From an uncultured Collinsella sp. (lineage in GTDB: Bacteria > Actinomycetota > Coriobacteriia > Coriobacteriales > Coriobacteriaceae): a stretch of DNA of 20,464 nt. Shown in pieces: positions 9,634 to 17,705 of the stretch (its first letter is position 1; each line of letters starts with the position of its first letter). Where the stretch lies: positions 1 through 20,464 of the forward strand of contig UQHQ01000033.1 of assembly GCA_900540945.1 (NCBI GenBank), written 5' to 3'. A program made the position numbers and the translations under genes. The notes beneath the pieces are model-generated. The model ran no database searches, was not told where the DNA came from, and was given only the letters and a program-made list of their open reading frames with translations.

Positions 9634-10833
9634 CTAGATAAGGTTCTTGCCAGACACCTTATCGAAGAGATGGGTCGCGTTCTTCTCGAACTTGAACCAG
9701 ATGGAGTCGCCCGCCTTGAGCGCACCCTTGGCCTCAAGGTCGACAACGGGAATGATCAGGACGAACTGGCCATCGGGAGCGGTCACGTGGACATGCTCGG
9801 TCGAACCCATGAGCTCGGTCACCTCGACGGTACCCTGGAGCGCACCCTCCTCGCCCTTGTCGGCAAGCAGAATCTGCTCGGGGCGCACGCCGGCCGTAAT
9901 CTCCTTCACGTCGCCGCCGTCCCAGTTGAGAGCAAGCTGAGAGCAGGTCTCGGGGGCGAGCGCCACGTTCATATCCTCGGTCTTGACGGTGAAGCCGTTG
10001 CCCGAGCGCGCCAGCTGGGCATCGAAGAAGTTCATCTGCGGCACGCCGATAAAGCCGGCAACGAAGATGTTCGCGGGATGGTTGAAGACCTCCTGCGGGG
10101 TGGCGATCTGCTGGACGACGCCGTCCTTCATGACCACAATGCGATCGCCGAGGGTCATGGCCTCGGTCTGGTCGTGGGTGACGTAGATGAACGTGCCCTT
10201 GATCTCGTGGCGCAGCTTGATGAGCTCGGCACGCATCTGGTTACGCAGCTTGGCGTCCAGGTTGGACAGCGGCTCGTCCATCAGGAAGACCTTAGGATCA
10301 CGCACGATGGCGCGGCCGATAGCGACACGCTGACGCTGGCCGCCCGAAAGCGCCTTGGGCTTACGGTCGAGGTACTCGGTGATACCCAAGATCTCGGCAG
10401 CGGAGCGAACCTTACGGTCGATCTCGTCCTTGGGGACCTTCTTGAGCTCAAGCGTAAACGCCATGTTCTCGTACACCGTCATGTTGGGGTACAGAGCGTA
10501 GCTCTGGAACACCATGGCGATGTCGCGGTCCTTGGGAGCGACGTCGTTGACGCGCTTGCCGTCGATGAACACGTCACCCGAGGTGATGTCCTCCAGGCCA
10601 GCAACCATGCGCATCGTCGTGGACTTACCGCAGCCAGACGGGCCAACGAGGACGACGAACTCCTGGTCGTGAACGGTGAGGTTAAAGTCCTCAACAGCGA
10701 GCACGCCATCCTCGGTAACCTTGAGGTTGTGCTTCTTCTCCTCGGTCTTCTTCTTTTTGCCAAAGAAGCCCTTCTTTTTGGACTCGGTGTTGGGATACAC
10801 CTTCTGAACATGTTTGAGAACGATCTCGGCCAT
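9634..10833 (-). CDS. Carbohydrate ABC importer ATPase (MalK/MsmK/UgpC family)
   Basis: A 399-residue ATPase that powers the sugar importer encoded upstream. Motifs: Walker A GPSGCGKST (64-72), Q-loop Gln110, signature LSGGQ (162-166), Walker B VFLMDEP (182-188) and H-loop His220. A C-terminal TOBE-like regulatory domain follows (about 240-399, with TAGVRPEQILLA). The true start is the ATG at 10833 (MAEIVLKHV), with AAAGG seven bases upstream; a longer open frame to 10983 is not needed. Odd feature: residues about 16-41 form a Lys-rich insert (KKKGFFGKKKKTEEKK) between the first strand VYPN and the strand LAVEDF, where family members normally have only a few residues. It is last in the operon, 67 bases after the inner permease gene. 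Such ATPases can also serve other importers. Confidence 0.95.
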   Translation of the reverse strand: MAEIVLKHVQKVYPNTESKKKGFFGKKKKTEEKKHNLKVTEDGVLAVEDFNLTVHDQEFVVLVGPSGCGKSTTMRMVAGLEDITSGDVFIDGKRVNDVAPKDRDIAMVFQSYALYPNMTVYENMAFTLELKKVPKDEIDRKVRSAAEILGITEYLDRKPKALSGGQRQRVAIGRAIVRDPKVFLMDEPLSNLDAKLRNQMRAELIKLRHEIKGTFIYVTHDQTEAMTLGDRIVVMKDGVVQQIATPQEVFNHPANIFVAGFIGVPQMNFFDAQLARSGNGFTVKTEDMNVALAPETCSQLALNWDGGDVKEITAGVRPEQILLADKGEEGALQGTVEVTELMGSTEHVHVTAPDGQFVLIIPVVDLEAKGALKAGDSIWFKFEKNATHLFDKVSGKNLI

Positions 10834-10850
10834 GTCTTTACCTTTCGATA

Positions 10851-10876
10851 TGCGGCACCATGTTGAGGGCGCCGCA
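10851..10876 (-). other. Stem-loop between permease and ATPase genes
   Basis: A 9-bp stem (TGCGGCACC / GGCGCCGCA, one G-T pair) with an 8-base loop lies in the 67-base gap. No T-run follows on the minus strand, so it is more likely an mRNA-stability or processing element than a terminator. Confidence 0.45.
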
Positions 10877-10900
10877 GAAACTTGCAAAACAGTTACGGCA

Positions 10901-11740
10901 TCAGCCCTTGACGGCACCTGCCACCACGCCGTCGATGATGTACTTCTGGCAGAGGATGTACATGACGACGATGGGGATAACAACCATCATGATGCAGGCC
11001 ATCATGGGACCGAGCTCGACGTGGCCATAGCCGCCGCGGAAGTACTGGATCAAGATAGGAATGGTCTTGTACTTGGTGGAGTCGAGGGTGAGGTAGGGCA
11101 GCAGGTAGTCGTTCCAGACCCACATGGTCTCGAGGATGCCGACCGAAAGATAGGTGGGCTTCATGATGGGAAGGACGATCTTAAAGAACACCTGGACCGG
11201 ATTGCAGCCGTCGATCATGGCCGCCTCCTCGATCTCGAGCGGGATGTTCTTTACAAAGCCGGCGAACATAAAGACCGCCAGGCCCGCGCCAAAGCCCAGA
11301 TAGATAAAGCAGATGTTGAACGGTGTGTTAAAGCCAATGCGGTCCGCCAAATTGGACAGCGTGAACATGAGCATCTGGAACGGTACGACCATCGAGAACA
11401 CGAACAGGTAATAGAAGAAGTTCGAGATCTTGTTGTTGACGCGCACCACGTACCAAGCGCACATGGAGCAGCACACCAAAATCAGCACGACCGACGTGAC
11501 CGTGATAATGAGCGAGTACATAAACGCCGAGGCAAAGCCCTGCTCGTTAAGAGCGTGCACGTAGTTTGCAAGGCCGTTGAACGTCTCGGGCGTGAGCAAA
11601 TCGAACGCCGTGGTGGTGCTGATTGCAGTTGCCTTTTTAAAGGAATTGAGCGCGATCATGAACACGGGGTAGATCCACGCGAGCGACAGGATCGTAAAGA
11701 AAATCGAGAGCGCACGGTTGATAACCTTATCGCGTTTCAT
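10901..11740 (-). CDS. Sugar ABC transporter permease (MalG-like)
   Basis: A 279-residue inner-membrane permease with about six hydrophobic segments, starting near residues 10-31. The EAA loop that contacts the ATPase is at about 169-194 (EEAAMIDGCN, then KIVLPIMKP). A WxWNDYLLP segment after it is typical of the MalG/CUT1 group. The ATG at 11740 shares its A with the TAA of the preceding permease gene (TAATG), and AAGGAGGTG lies just upstream, so the two are translationally coupled and probably made in equal amounts. With the partner permease, ATPase and lipoprotein it makes a complete CUT1-type importer for oligosaccharides. The substrate is inferred from malQ/glgP next door, not from this sequence. 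Confidence 0.94.
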   Translation of the reverse strand: MKRDKVINRALSIFFTILSLAWIYPVFMIALNSFKKATAISTTTAFDLLTPETFNGLANYVHALNEQGFASAFMYSLIITVTSVVLILVCCSMCAWYVVRVNNKISNFFYYLFVFSMVVPFQMLMFTLSNLADRIGFNTPFNICFIYLGFGAGLAVFMFAGFVKNIPLEIEEAAMIDGCNPVQVFFKIVLPIMKPTYLSVGILETMWVWNDYLLPYLTLDSTKYKTIPILIQYFRGGYGHVELGPMMACIMMVVIPIVVMYILCQKYIIDGVVAGAVKG

Positions 11741-12594
11741 TACTGCTGCACCTCCTTGGACCTCGTGGCCTTAAGCTGAATCATGGAGATGGCTACGACC
11801 AGGATGCAGAAGATAACCGCCTTGGCCTGACCGATGCCCTGCCATGCGATACCGGCACGCGAATAGAACGTGTTGTAGATGTTCAGGGCGAGCATCTCGG
11901 TGGAGTGCGCGGGGGCGCCGCCGGTAAGGGCGAGGTTCTGGTCGAACAGCTTAAAGCCGTTGGTGATGGACAGGAACAGGCAGATGGTGATGGTCGGCAT
12001 CAGGTTAGGGATCTTAACCTTCCAAAACGTCTGCCATGCCGTGGCACCGTCGACCTTGGCGGCCTCGATATAGTCGGACGGAATGGACTGCAGACCAGCG
12101 ATGTAGATGATCATCATGTAGCCGACCTGCTGCCACAGGGTCAGGATGATAAGGCCCCAGAAGCCAGCAGCAGAGTTAAGGGCGATGAGCTGGGCGCCCA
12201 CGTTGGAGAGCAGGCAGTTGATCAAGATCTGCCAGATGTAGCCCAGCACGATGCCGCCGATGAGGTTAGGCATAAAGAAGATCGTACGGAAGATGTTGGT
12301 GCCCTTGAGCGCCTTGCGGGTGAGTGCCTGCGCGATGGCCAGGGCGATCACGTTGATGAGCACCGTCGACAGGAAGGCAAACGCCACCGTAAAGAAGAAC
12401 GACGTGGCAAACTGCGGATCGGACAATGCGCGCACGTAGTTCTCGATACCGACAAAGTGCGCGTTGTTAATGGTAATAAACTGGCAGAACGAGAGATAGA
12501 AGCCCTGGATAAAGGGAATCACGAACCCGATCATAAACGCCAGGCACGTGGGCAGCATAAAGAGCGGCCACCAGCGCTTGAGTGCTTTGCCCAT
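11740..12594 (-). CDS. Sugar ABC transporter permease (MalF-like)
   Basis: A 284-residue inner-membrane permease with about six hydrophobic segments, the first at residues 10-30. The EAA loop is at about 175-200 (YIEAAKVDGATAWQTF, then KIPNLMP). It is short compared with enterobacterial MalF and lacks that protein's large periplasmic loop, as is usual for Gram-positive CUT1 permeases. The ATG at 12594 has GAAAGGA upstream with a spacing of about nine bases. Its stop overlaps the start of the second permease by one base. A GC-rich stem-loop separates it from the binding-protein gene upstream. Confidence 0.94.
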   Translation of the reverse strand: MGKALKRWWPLFMLPTCLAFMIGFVIPFIQGFYLSFCQFITINNAHFVGIENYVRALSDPQFATSFFFTVAFAFLSTVLINVIALAIAQALTRKALKGTNIFRTIFFMPNLIGGIVLGYIWQILINCLLSNVGAQLIALNSAAGFWGLIILTLWQQVGYMMIIYIAGLQSIPSDYIEAAKVDGATAWQTFWKVKIPNLMPTITICLFLSITNGFKLFDQNLALTGGAPAHSTEMLALNIYNTFYSRAGIAWQGIGQAKAVIFCILVVAISMIQLKATRSKEVQQ

Positions 12595-12614
12595 AAAAGG
12601 GTCCTTTCAATATG

Positions 12615-12650
12615 CAGGGGGCGGGCAAACCTACGTCTGCCCGCCCCCTG
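12615..12650 (-). other. Intra-operon stem-loop after the binding-protein gene
   Basis: A 13-bp perfect GC-rich stem (12615-12627 with 12638-12650) with a 10-base loop lies between the binding-protein stop and the first permease. No T-run follows on the minus strand. By analogy with the repeat element between malE and malF in enterobacteria, it may protect the upstream message or partly block transcription so that the binding protein outnumbers the permeases. This role is inferred. Confidence 0.65.
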
Positions 12651-12681
12651 TCGCTAATCAGATAGCTTGGGCAGCAACTGC

Positions 12682-13998
12682 TTACTCGGAAGCAGCCTTC
12701 TCGGTCTTCCAGCCATCGACGAAGGCGTTCTTGACGCCGTCCCACTTGCTGTTATCGGCAGCGTAGGCAATCAGAGCCTGCTTGAGGTTCTTCTTCCACT
12801 CCTCGGAGGGAATGTAGACGAAGTCCCAAGCGACGGTCTTCTTGCCGTCCTTGGCCATGGCAACGGCCTGCTGCGAGAAGACGTTGGTGGTCTCCTTGGC
12901 GCTCTTGAACGGAGCGGTCAGACCCATCTTGTCGGCGATGATGCTGGTCGGGGTGTCAGCGGTGACGCACCAATACATGAAGTCCTCGGTGGCCTTCTGG
13001 GCATCCTCGGAAGCCTGGGAACTGACGCACCAGTAGTTCTCGCCGCCGGAGCACAGGCCCTGGTTCTCCTCGCCGTCAACACCGATGTAGATGGGCATCA
13101 TGCCAATCTGATCGTCGGTCATGCCGGCCTTGACGAGGTCAGAGTAGGCCCAAGAGCCGTTCTGGTAGAAGACGGCCTTGCCGGTTGCGAACTCGTTGGT
13201 GGCGTCGTCGCCGGTCTTGGAAGCAAGCTGCGAAGGATCGCAGGTGGAGTCGGTGATGTACAGGTCGAAGATCTGCTTGTAGTTGTCGAGGAACTCACCC
13301 TTGATCTCGTCGTCCTCCTGGTTGTGCTCCTTCTCAAACTCGTAGTAGAGCGGCATGTTGGCAAGGTGGGTGGTGTAGCGCCAGCTGGAGGAGTCGTCCA
13401 TGCCGGCGGAAGTGAAGGCACCCTCAACACCAAGCTCGTCCTTGCGGGCCTGGATGTCGTCGGCACAAGCCTTCAGCTTGTCGAAGGAGTTGATGTCCTC
13501 GGCCTTGTAGCCAGCCTTCTCGAGCAGCTGCTTGTTGTAAATAATGCCGAAGCTCTCCTGAACCCAGTCGATGCACACATCCTTGCCGTCGGACTGCAGA
13601 GCCAGGGAGTCGTCAATGAGCTCACCGCGGAGCTTGGTATCGGACAGGTCGGCGCAGTAATCCTTCCAGTTCTTAAGACCGGTGGGGCCGTTGACCTGGA
13701 ACAGGGTCGGAGCGGAGCTCTTGGACATCTCGGACTTGAGCTTCTCCTCGTAGGTGTTGGAGGCGGCGGTCACGATCTTGACCTCGACGCCCTTCTCCTT
13801 CTTATAGGCCTTGGCGATCTCCTTCCACTCCTTGTCGACCTCGGGCTTGAATTGGAGGAAGTAGACCTCGGCAGCGTCACCAGAAGCAGAGGAGCCGGAG
13901 CCGGCGGAGCCACCGCAGCCCACGAGACCCAGACCAAGAACCGCAGCCGCGGAACCAGCAAAGCCCAGGAACTGCCTTCTGCTCATTTCGTTCTTCAT
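12682..13998 (-). CDS. Extracellular solute-binding lipoprotein of a sugar ABC importer
   Basis: A 438-residue family 1 solute-binding protein. The N-terminus MKNEMSRRQFLGFAGSAAAV carries a twin-arginine motif (SRRQFLG), and the lipobox LVGC places the lipid-bearing cysteine at residue 28. This suggests Tat export followed by lipid anchoring. A Gly/Ser linker (29-45) precedes the two-lobed binding domain (EVYFLQFKPEV... to ...VDGWKTEKAASE). An in-frame ATG at 14016 would add six residues, but the ATG at 13998 has GGTGG six bases upstream and gives the standard signal. It is first in the operon, as expected for the most abundant component. A malto-oligosaccharide ligand is inferred from malQ and glgP nearby; other oligosaccharides are possible. 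Confidence 0.94.
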   Translation of the reverse strand: MKNEMSRRQFLGFAGSAAAVLGLGLVGCGGSAGSGSSASGDAAEVYFLQFKPEVDKEWKEIAKAYKKEKGVEVKIVTAASNTYEEKLKSEMSKSSAPTLFQVNGPTGLKNWKDYCADLSDTKLRGELIDDSLALQSDGKDVCIDWVQESFGIIYNKQLLEKAGYKAEDINSFDKLKACADDIQARKDELGVEGAFTSAGMDDSSSWRYTTHLANMPLYYEFEKEHNQEDDEIKGEFLDNYKQIFDLYITDSTCDPSQLASKTGDDATNEFATGKAVFYQNGSWAYSDLVKAGMTDDQIGMMPIYIGVDGEENQGLCSGGENYWCVSSQASEDAQKATEDFMYWCVTADTPTSIIADKMGLTAPFKSAKETTNVFSQQAVAMAKDGKKTVAWDFVYIPSEEWKKNLKQALIAYAADNSKWDGVKNAFVDGWKTEKAASE

Positions 13999-14021
13999 TA
14001 CAATCCACCCTTTCACACCGT

Positions 14022-14040
14022 GGCGGCACCCTTTGCCGCC
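14022..14040 (-). other. Leader hairpin of the ABC operon
   Basis: The 7-bp stem GGCGGCA / TGCCGCC with a 5-base loop lies about 24 bases upstream of the binding-protein ATG in the presumed mRNA leader. A second GGGG/CCCC hairpin occurs near 14052-14065. Both could affect message stability. No riboswitch was recognised. Confidence 0.3.
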
Positions 14041-14103
14041 GCCTTCGGAGATTGGCTCGGGGACTTTGCCCCTTTTGCTGATTTGTACGATACGCTATTT
14101 GGC

Positions 14104-14121
14104 TACTTGTTTGAACAAGTA
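14104..14121. promoter_or_regulatory. Operator-like palindrome upstream of the ABC operon
   Basis: TACTTGTTTGAACAAGTA has perfect 8-bp arms around a 2-bp centre. It lies about 105 bases upstream of the binding-protein gene. The ACTTG...CAAGT frame is the pattern known for HutC/TreR-type GntR operators, and a GntR gene of that type is next door. The centre (TTGTTTGAACA) resembles the TTGTTTAAACA site at 15077-15087. Confidence 0.55.
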
Positions 14122-14161
14122 TTACTAGAGCGGTAGAAAAACTTCGGTGAACGGTAATTTC

Positions 14162-14181
14162 AACTTGATACTTGACAAGTT
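14162..14181. promoter_or_regulatory. Second operator-like site upstream of the ABC operon
   Basis: ACTTGACAAGT (14170-14180) is a compact palindrome, nested in AACTTG...CAAGTT (14162-14167 and 14176-14181). It lies about 60 bp from the larger palindrome, beside an AT-rich patch that includes TATACA on the minus strand (14183-14188), a possible -10 box. No good -35 was found. Confidence 0.35.
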
Positions 14182-14210
14182 TTGTATAAACAATTAATTG
14201 TTACCAAATG

Positions 14211-14258
14211 CAGAGAAAACGCCCGGTCAAGCCGATGCATCGTCGGTTTGACCGGGCG
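14211..14258 (-). terminator. Terminator of the GntR gene
   Basis: A 16-bp stem (14220-14235 with 14243-14258, one G-T pair) with a 7-base loop is followed on the minus strand by TTTTCTCTG. It lies about 46 bases past the stop codon and insulates the ABC operon from the regulator gene. Confidence 0.9.
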
Positions 14259-14304
14259 CTTTCGCTTTGAGGGCATGAGTCTCGTCAGGCTGCGAGCTGG
14301 CCGG

Positions 14305-15024
14305 CTATCGCTTGGAGTTGACGCGGTAGTGGAAGATCTCGGGGTGTGTGCGAGTGTGCGTCACCTCAAACAAGATGCCATCCGAGGTGTACGACTGGCT
14401 CTCCATGACGGCAACGCAGTTGTATTTGCCGAGGTCAAGATAGCTGCAGTCCTCATCGTTGGCGAGCTCGACACTCACCGTACGACGGCTCGCCATCACT
14501 TTGACACCGCGCTTGTGCTCCAGATAGCCGTAAATAGAATCTGCCGCGATCTCGGGGGTCAGGCCCTTGGCGATCGACTCCAAAAAGTAGCCATGGTCTA
14601 CTTGGCGCGCATTGCCGTTAAGGCTTCGGACGCGCACCACGCGAATCAACTGCTCACCTGTCTTAAATCCCAAGCGTCGAGAAAGTTGCTCGGTGCACAC
14701 CAGATGTTCAAAAGACTTGACCTCGGTCGAAGCAACGGCATTGTTGCGTTTTGCGAACTCGCCAAACGACTCAACCTCTTCGAGTGCGCCCAACATGTCG
14801 GTTTCGCCCTTAAGCCAAATAACGCGCACGCCCTTGCCGTGTATGGGCTGCACAAACATCCCGTCGGCCAGCATGCTCAAAGCGCGGCGGACGGTATTGC
14901 GCGTGCAGCCAAATTCCGCGGTCAGCTCGGCTTCGGTTGGCAGCATCTCCTGAAACGCATAGGTCCCGTTAATGATGCGCGAGCGTATTTCTCGGTAGAT
15001 TCCTTCGTATATCGCTTTTGGCAT
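14305..15024 (-). CDS. GntR-family regulator, HutC/TreR-like (UTRA domain)
   Basis: A 239-residue DNA-binding regulator. The winged helix is at about 5-70, with the recognition region PTEAELTAEFGCTRNTVRRAL and the wing IHGKGVRVIW. Residues about 85-235 form a UTRA ligand domain. The stretch SIYGYLEHKRG followed by LDLGKYNCVAVMES resembles trehalose-operon repressors (TreR), which bind a sugar phosphate. The start at 15024 has GAGGTGA five bases upstream. It is divergent from the PTS-HAD fusion gene, the classical arrangement for a local regulator. Palindromes of a matching type lie upstream of itself, the PTS gene, the ABC operon and malQ. Repression relieved by the PTS product is the simplest inference; the ligand is not determined. 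Confidence 0.92.
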   Translation of the reverse strand: MPKAIYEGIYREIRSRIINGTYAFQEMLPTEAELTAEFGCTRNTVRRALSMLADGMFVQPIHGKGVRVIWLKGETDMLGALEEVESFGEFAKRNNAVASTEVKSFEHLVCTEQLSRRLGFKTGEQLIRVVRVRSLNGNARQVDHGYFLESIAKGLTPEIAADSIYGYLEHKRGVKVMASRRTVSVELANDEDCSYLDLGKYNCVAVMESQSYTSDGILFEVTHTRTHPEIFHYRVNSKR

Positions 15025-15077
15025 GACTTCACCTCTAATGAATATGTATGGCTAGGCAGCATAGCATTTCTTAAAGT

Positions 15078-15087
15078 TGTTTAAACA
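15078..15087. promoter_or_regulatory. Operator-like palindrome upstream of the GntR gene
   Basis: TGTTTAAACA is a perfect 10-bp palindrome, 54 bases from the GntR start codon. On the minus strand it would overlap the -35 region of a weak promoter whose -10 candidate is TATGCT. It has the same core as 5247-5256. Confidence 0.45.
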
Positions 15088-15185
15088 GATTATCGGCAAA
15101 GCGACAGGATTTAACCGTTGACGGTTTCTGTCGCGCCCAAACCGGTTTCGCTCAAAACTGCCGGTACGACAATCGTCTGGTCCTC

Positions 15186-15209
15186 TACAATGAATCCATT
15201 GTTTAAACG
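15186..15209 (+). promoter_or_regulatory. PTS gene -10 box with overlapping operator-like site
   Basis: TACAAT (15186-15191) is a good -10 hexamer, identical to the one before malQ. GTTTAAAC (15201-15208) falls at the expected transcription start, a typical repressor position. No clear -35 hexamer lies 16-18 bases upstream. Confidence 0.45.
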
Positions 15210-15251
15210 TTTCACCACGCGCAACGCGCCTCGATATACGGGAGGCAGAAC

Positions 15252-17705
15252 ATGCTGCAAAAAATCCAACGCTTTGGCGGGGCAATGTTCGCGCCCGCCA
15301 TGTTGTTTTCCATATCGGGCCTTATGGTCGGCGTCTCCGCCCTCGCAACGTCTGCGGATATCGTCGGCGACCTCGCCGTATACGGAACCCCTTGGTACGT
15401 TTTTTGGACTATCATTCAGCGCGGCTCGTGGACGGTCTTTAAGCGACTTCCGCTCCTTTTTGCCGTAGCGCTGCCCATCGGCCTTGCCCAAAAGCAACCG
15501 GCACGTTGTTGCCTCGAGGCGCTCGTGGCTTATTTTGCCTATTGCTTCTTTTTGAGCGAGATCATCAAGCTAAGCGGAGACAACCTTGGACTTAAGTACC
15601 CGTCGTCTTTGACCCCCGCTAGCGGCATTACCATCATCGACGGCATCAAGACGCTCGACACCGGCATTATCGGCCCGCTAGCGGTATCGGCAACCGTCGT
15701 CGCCATCCATGACTGCTTCTACGATGCCAAGGTCCCCGATTGGCTCGGCACCTTCTCGGGTTCCTCGCTGGTCTACCTCATCAGCTTTTTTGCCGTGTTC
15801 GCCCTTGCCGCCATCTCGGCCGCCATCGTGCCCTTCGTATACGCAGCGACCGAAACGCTGCGCCACGCACTTGTGGGCGTCGGCCCCCTCGGCGTGGGTA
15901 TCTTTGCGTTTTTGGAGCGAGCACTCGAGCCCATGGGGCTGCACCACCTGCTCTACATGCCTATCTACTACGACAATTTAGTTATTAACGACGGTATCTA
16001 CGCCACGTGGACCAATTTGCTCCCCATTCTCTCCCATAGCACGCGCCCCCTCAATGAGCTTGCGCCGTGGGCTGGTTTCACCGCCACCGGCTGGGTCAAG
16101 CTCTTTGGCCTTCCTGCCATCGCCGTTGCGTTCTACACCACCGCCAAGCCCGAACGCCGCGCTGGCCTCAAGGCCATCCTTCTGCCCACCATCGTCGCTT
16201 CGGCGGTCTGCGGCGTCACCGAGCCGCTCGAGTTTCTCTTTATGTTCACCTATCCCGGGCTCTTTTTGCTCTATGCCGCCCTATCTTCCTGCCTCGCCAT
16301 GGCTATGAACTTCTTTGGCGTCGTTGGCATCTTCTCGGGCGGCTTTATGGAAATGGCTGCCTTCAACTTTATCCCGCTCATGCGGGCGCATGCCGGCTCC
16401 TACCTTTTGGCACTCGGAATCGGACTCATCTTTAGCGTCATCTTCTTTCTGAGCTTTCGAGGTCTTATCCTGACCTTTGACCTTAAAACCCCGGGACGCG
16501 AGGACCATATCGCCAGCAACGCGGCGCTCTCACGCTTGACGGGAAACGACGTTGACGAAAAGCGCTCATCCAAAACCGGCGCTTCCGGCAACCAAGCCTC
16601 ACAAGATCATCTCCTCGCCGAGCAGGTTGTGACGCTTCTGGGCGGCGTCTCCAACATTGCGGGCGCAACCAACTGCGCCACGCGTCTGCGCGTCGAAGTC
16701 GTGGATCCCTCCATCGTCGCGGACAATGCGACCTTTGTCGCAGCGGGTGCCAAAGGCCTCATCGTCACCGGCAAGACCGCTCAGGTAATCATCGGCATCT
16801 CGGTACCCCGCGTCAAAGAACACTTTGATCAGATTATGGGACTCGAACCGGGTTTTGCATTCGCCGCCTCGCCTTTTCATGCCGGCGATGGCGCCAAAAA
16901 GTATGGCAATGTCTGCTTCTTCGACATCGACGGTACGCTCGCCTGGCAAGATCCCAAACTTGCCCAAGAGCTCCCCGAGGGCGAGCGAGATCTTTCCCCC
17001 TATCCCAACGAGACGGTTGCACAGGCAATTCGCACGTTTGTCGCCAACGGCAACAAAGCTTTTATCTGTACGGGGCGCACCCTCAGCTGCATCCATCCCA
17101 AGCTGCTCGAACTGCCGTGGGCAGGCGTCGTGTGCCTCGCGGGCGGTTACGCCGAACTCGAGGGGCGCGTCGTGCGAAACGCTGCCATAAGCCCCGGCAT
17201 GTTACAGCGCCTCGCCCCCTATCTCGAGCAATCGGGCGAGGTCATTCGCTTTGAGGGCATCGATCGCGTCGTGCGCATGAGTGCAGATGCCCCCGAGACG
17301 TACGGATACGCACGCACCGTGGGCGACGCCGTCACGCAACTTGAGCACTACAACGCCTATAAAATTCTTATGTCCACACCACTTGCCAACCGCATCGCCC
17401 AAGATGAAGAGCTTGGACCTCTGCTCTGCCTCAACGAGCTCGAGCTCGAGGTCACAGAAATCTCGCCGCGCGAGTGCACCAAACGGGCCGGAATCAAGGC
17501 TGTGCTTGACGCCCTGGGACCAGACCACGGCACCGTATATGGCATTGGCGACGCGAGCAACGACATCGCCCTCATGGAGGCGGTCGATGTTGGCATCGCC
17601 ATGGGCAACGCGCCGGACTTCCTCAAGGAAAAGGCCGACTACGTAACCGACAGCTTCGACCACGACGGCGTCGTCACCGCGCTCGAACACTTTGGGCTTA
17701 TCTAG
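15252..17705 (+). CDS. PTS EIIC-EIIB (alpha-glucoside/maltose type) fused to a HAD phosphatase
   Basis: One 817-residue chain with three modules. Residues about 1-415 are a glucose-superfamily EIIC membrane domain: MLQKIQRFGGAMFAPAMLF resembles MalX/GlvC, with MGLHHLLYMPIYYD (228-241) and GVTEPLEFLF (321-330). A linker rich in Ser, Asn and Lys follows (about 416-453). Residues about 454-530 are EIIB, with the phosphorylated cysteine Cys475 in ATNCATRLRV. Residues about 551-817 are a Cof-type HAD hydrolase with DIDGT (Asp558 and Asp560), CTGRT, Lys744 and GIGDASND (Asp767 and Asp771), so all catalytic motifs look intact. No EIIA is fused or nearby, so a shared Glc-type EIIA elsewhere must donate phosphate. 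GGGAGG six bases before the ATG sets the start. The sequence is continuous, so this is a true fusion and not two genes. Inferred role: import of a disaccharide as its 6-phosphate, then dephosphorylation. Confidence 0.92.
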   Translation: MLQKIQRFGGAMFAPAMLFSISGLMVGVSALATSADIVGDLAVYGTPWYVFWTIIQRGSWTVFKRLPLLFAVALPIGLAQKQPARCCLEALVAYFAYCFFLSEIIKLSGDNLGLKYPSSLTPASGITIIDGIKTLDTGIIGPLAVSATVVAIHDCFYDAKVPDWLGTFSGSSLVYLISFFAVFALAAISAAIVPFVYAATETLRHALVGVGPLGVGIFAFLERALEPMGLHHLLYMPIYYDNLVINDGIYATWTNLLPILSHSTRPLNELAPWAGFTATGWVKLFGLPAIAVAFYTTAKPERRAGLKAILLPTIVASAVCGVTEPLEFLFMFTYPGLFLLYAALSSCLAMAMNFFGVVGIFSGGFMEMAAFNFIPLMRAHAGSYLLALGIGLIFSVIFFLSFRGLILTFDLKTPGREDHIASNAALSRLTGNDVDEKRSSKTGASGNQASQDHLLAEQVVTLLGGVSNIAGATNCATRLRVEVVDPSIVADNATFVAAGAKGLIVTGKTAQVIIGISVPRVKEHFDQIMGLEPGFAFAASPFHAGDGAKKYGNVCFFDIDGTLAWQDPKLAQELPEGERDLSPYPNETVAQAIRTFVANGNKAFICTGRTLSCIHPKLLELPWAGVVCLAGGYAELEGRVVRNAAISPGMLQRLAPYLEQSGEVIRFEGIDRVVRMSADAPETYGYARTVGDAVTQLEHYNAYKILMSTPLANRIAQDEELGPLLCLNELELEVTEISPRECTKRAGIKAVLDALGPDHGTVYGIGDASNDIALMEAVDVGIAMGNAPDFLKEKADYVTDSFDHDGVVTALEHFGLI

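Noticed and set aside
12667..14136. 489-codon plus-strand frame opposite the binding-protein gene
   Set aside because: Antisense shadow; the minus strand encodes a full solute-binding lipoprotein with a signal peptide and ribosome binding site.
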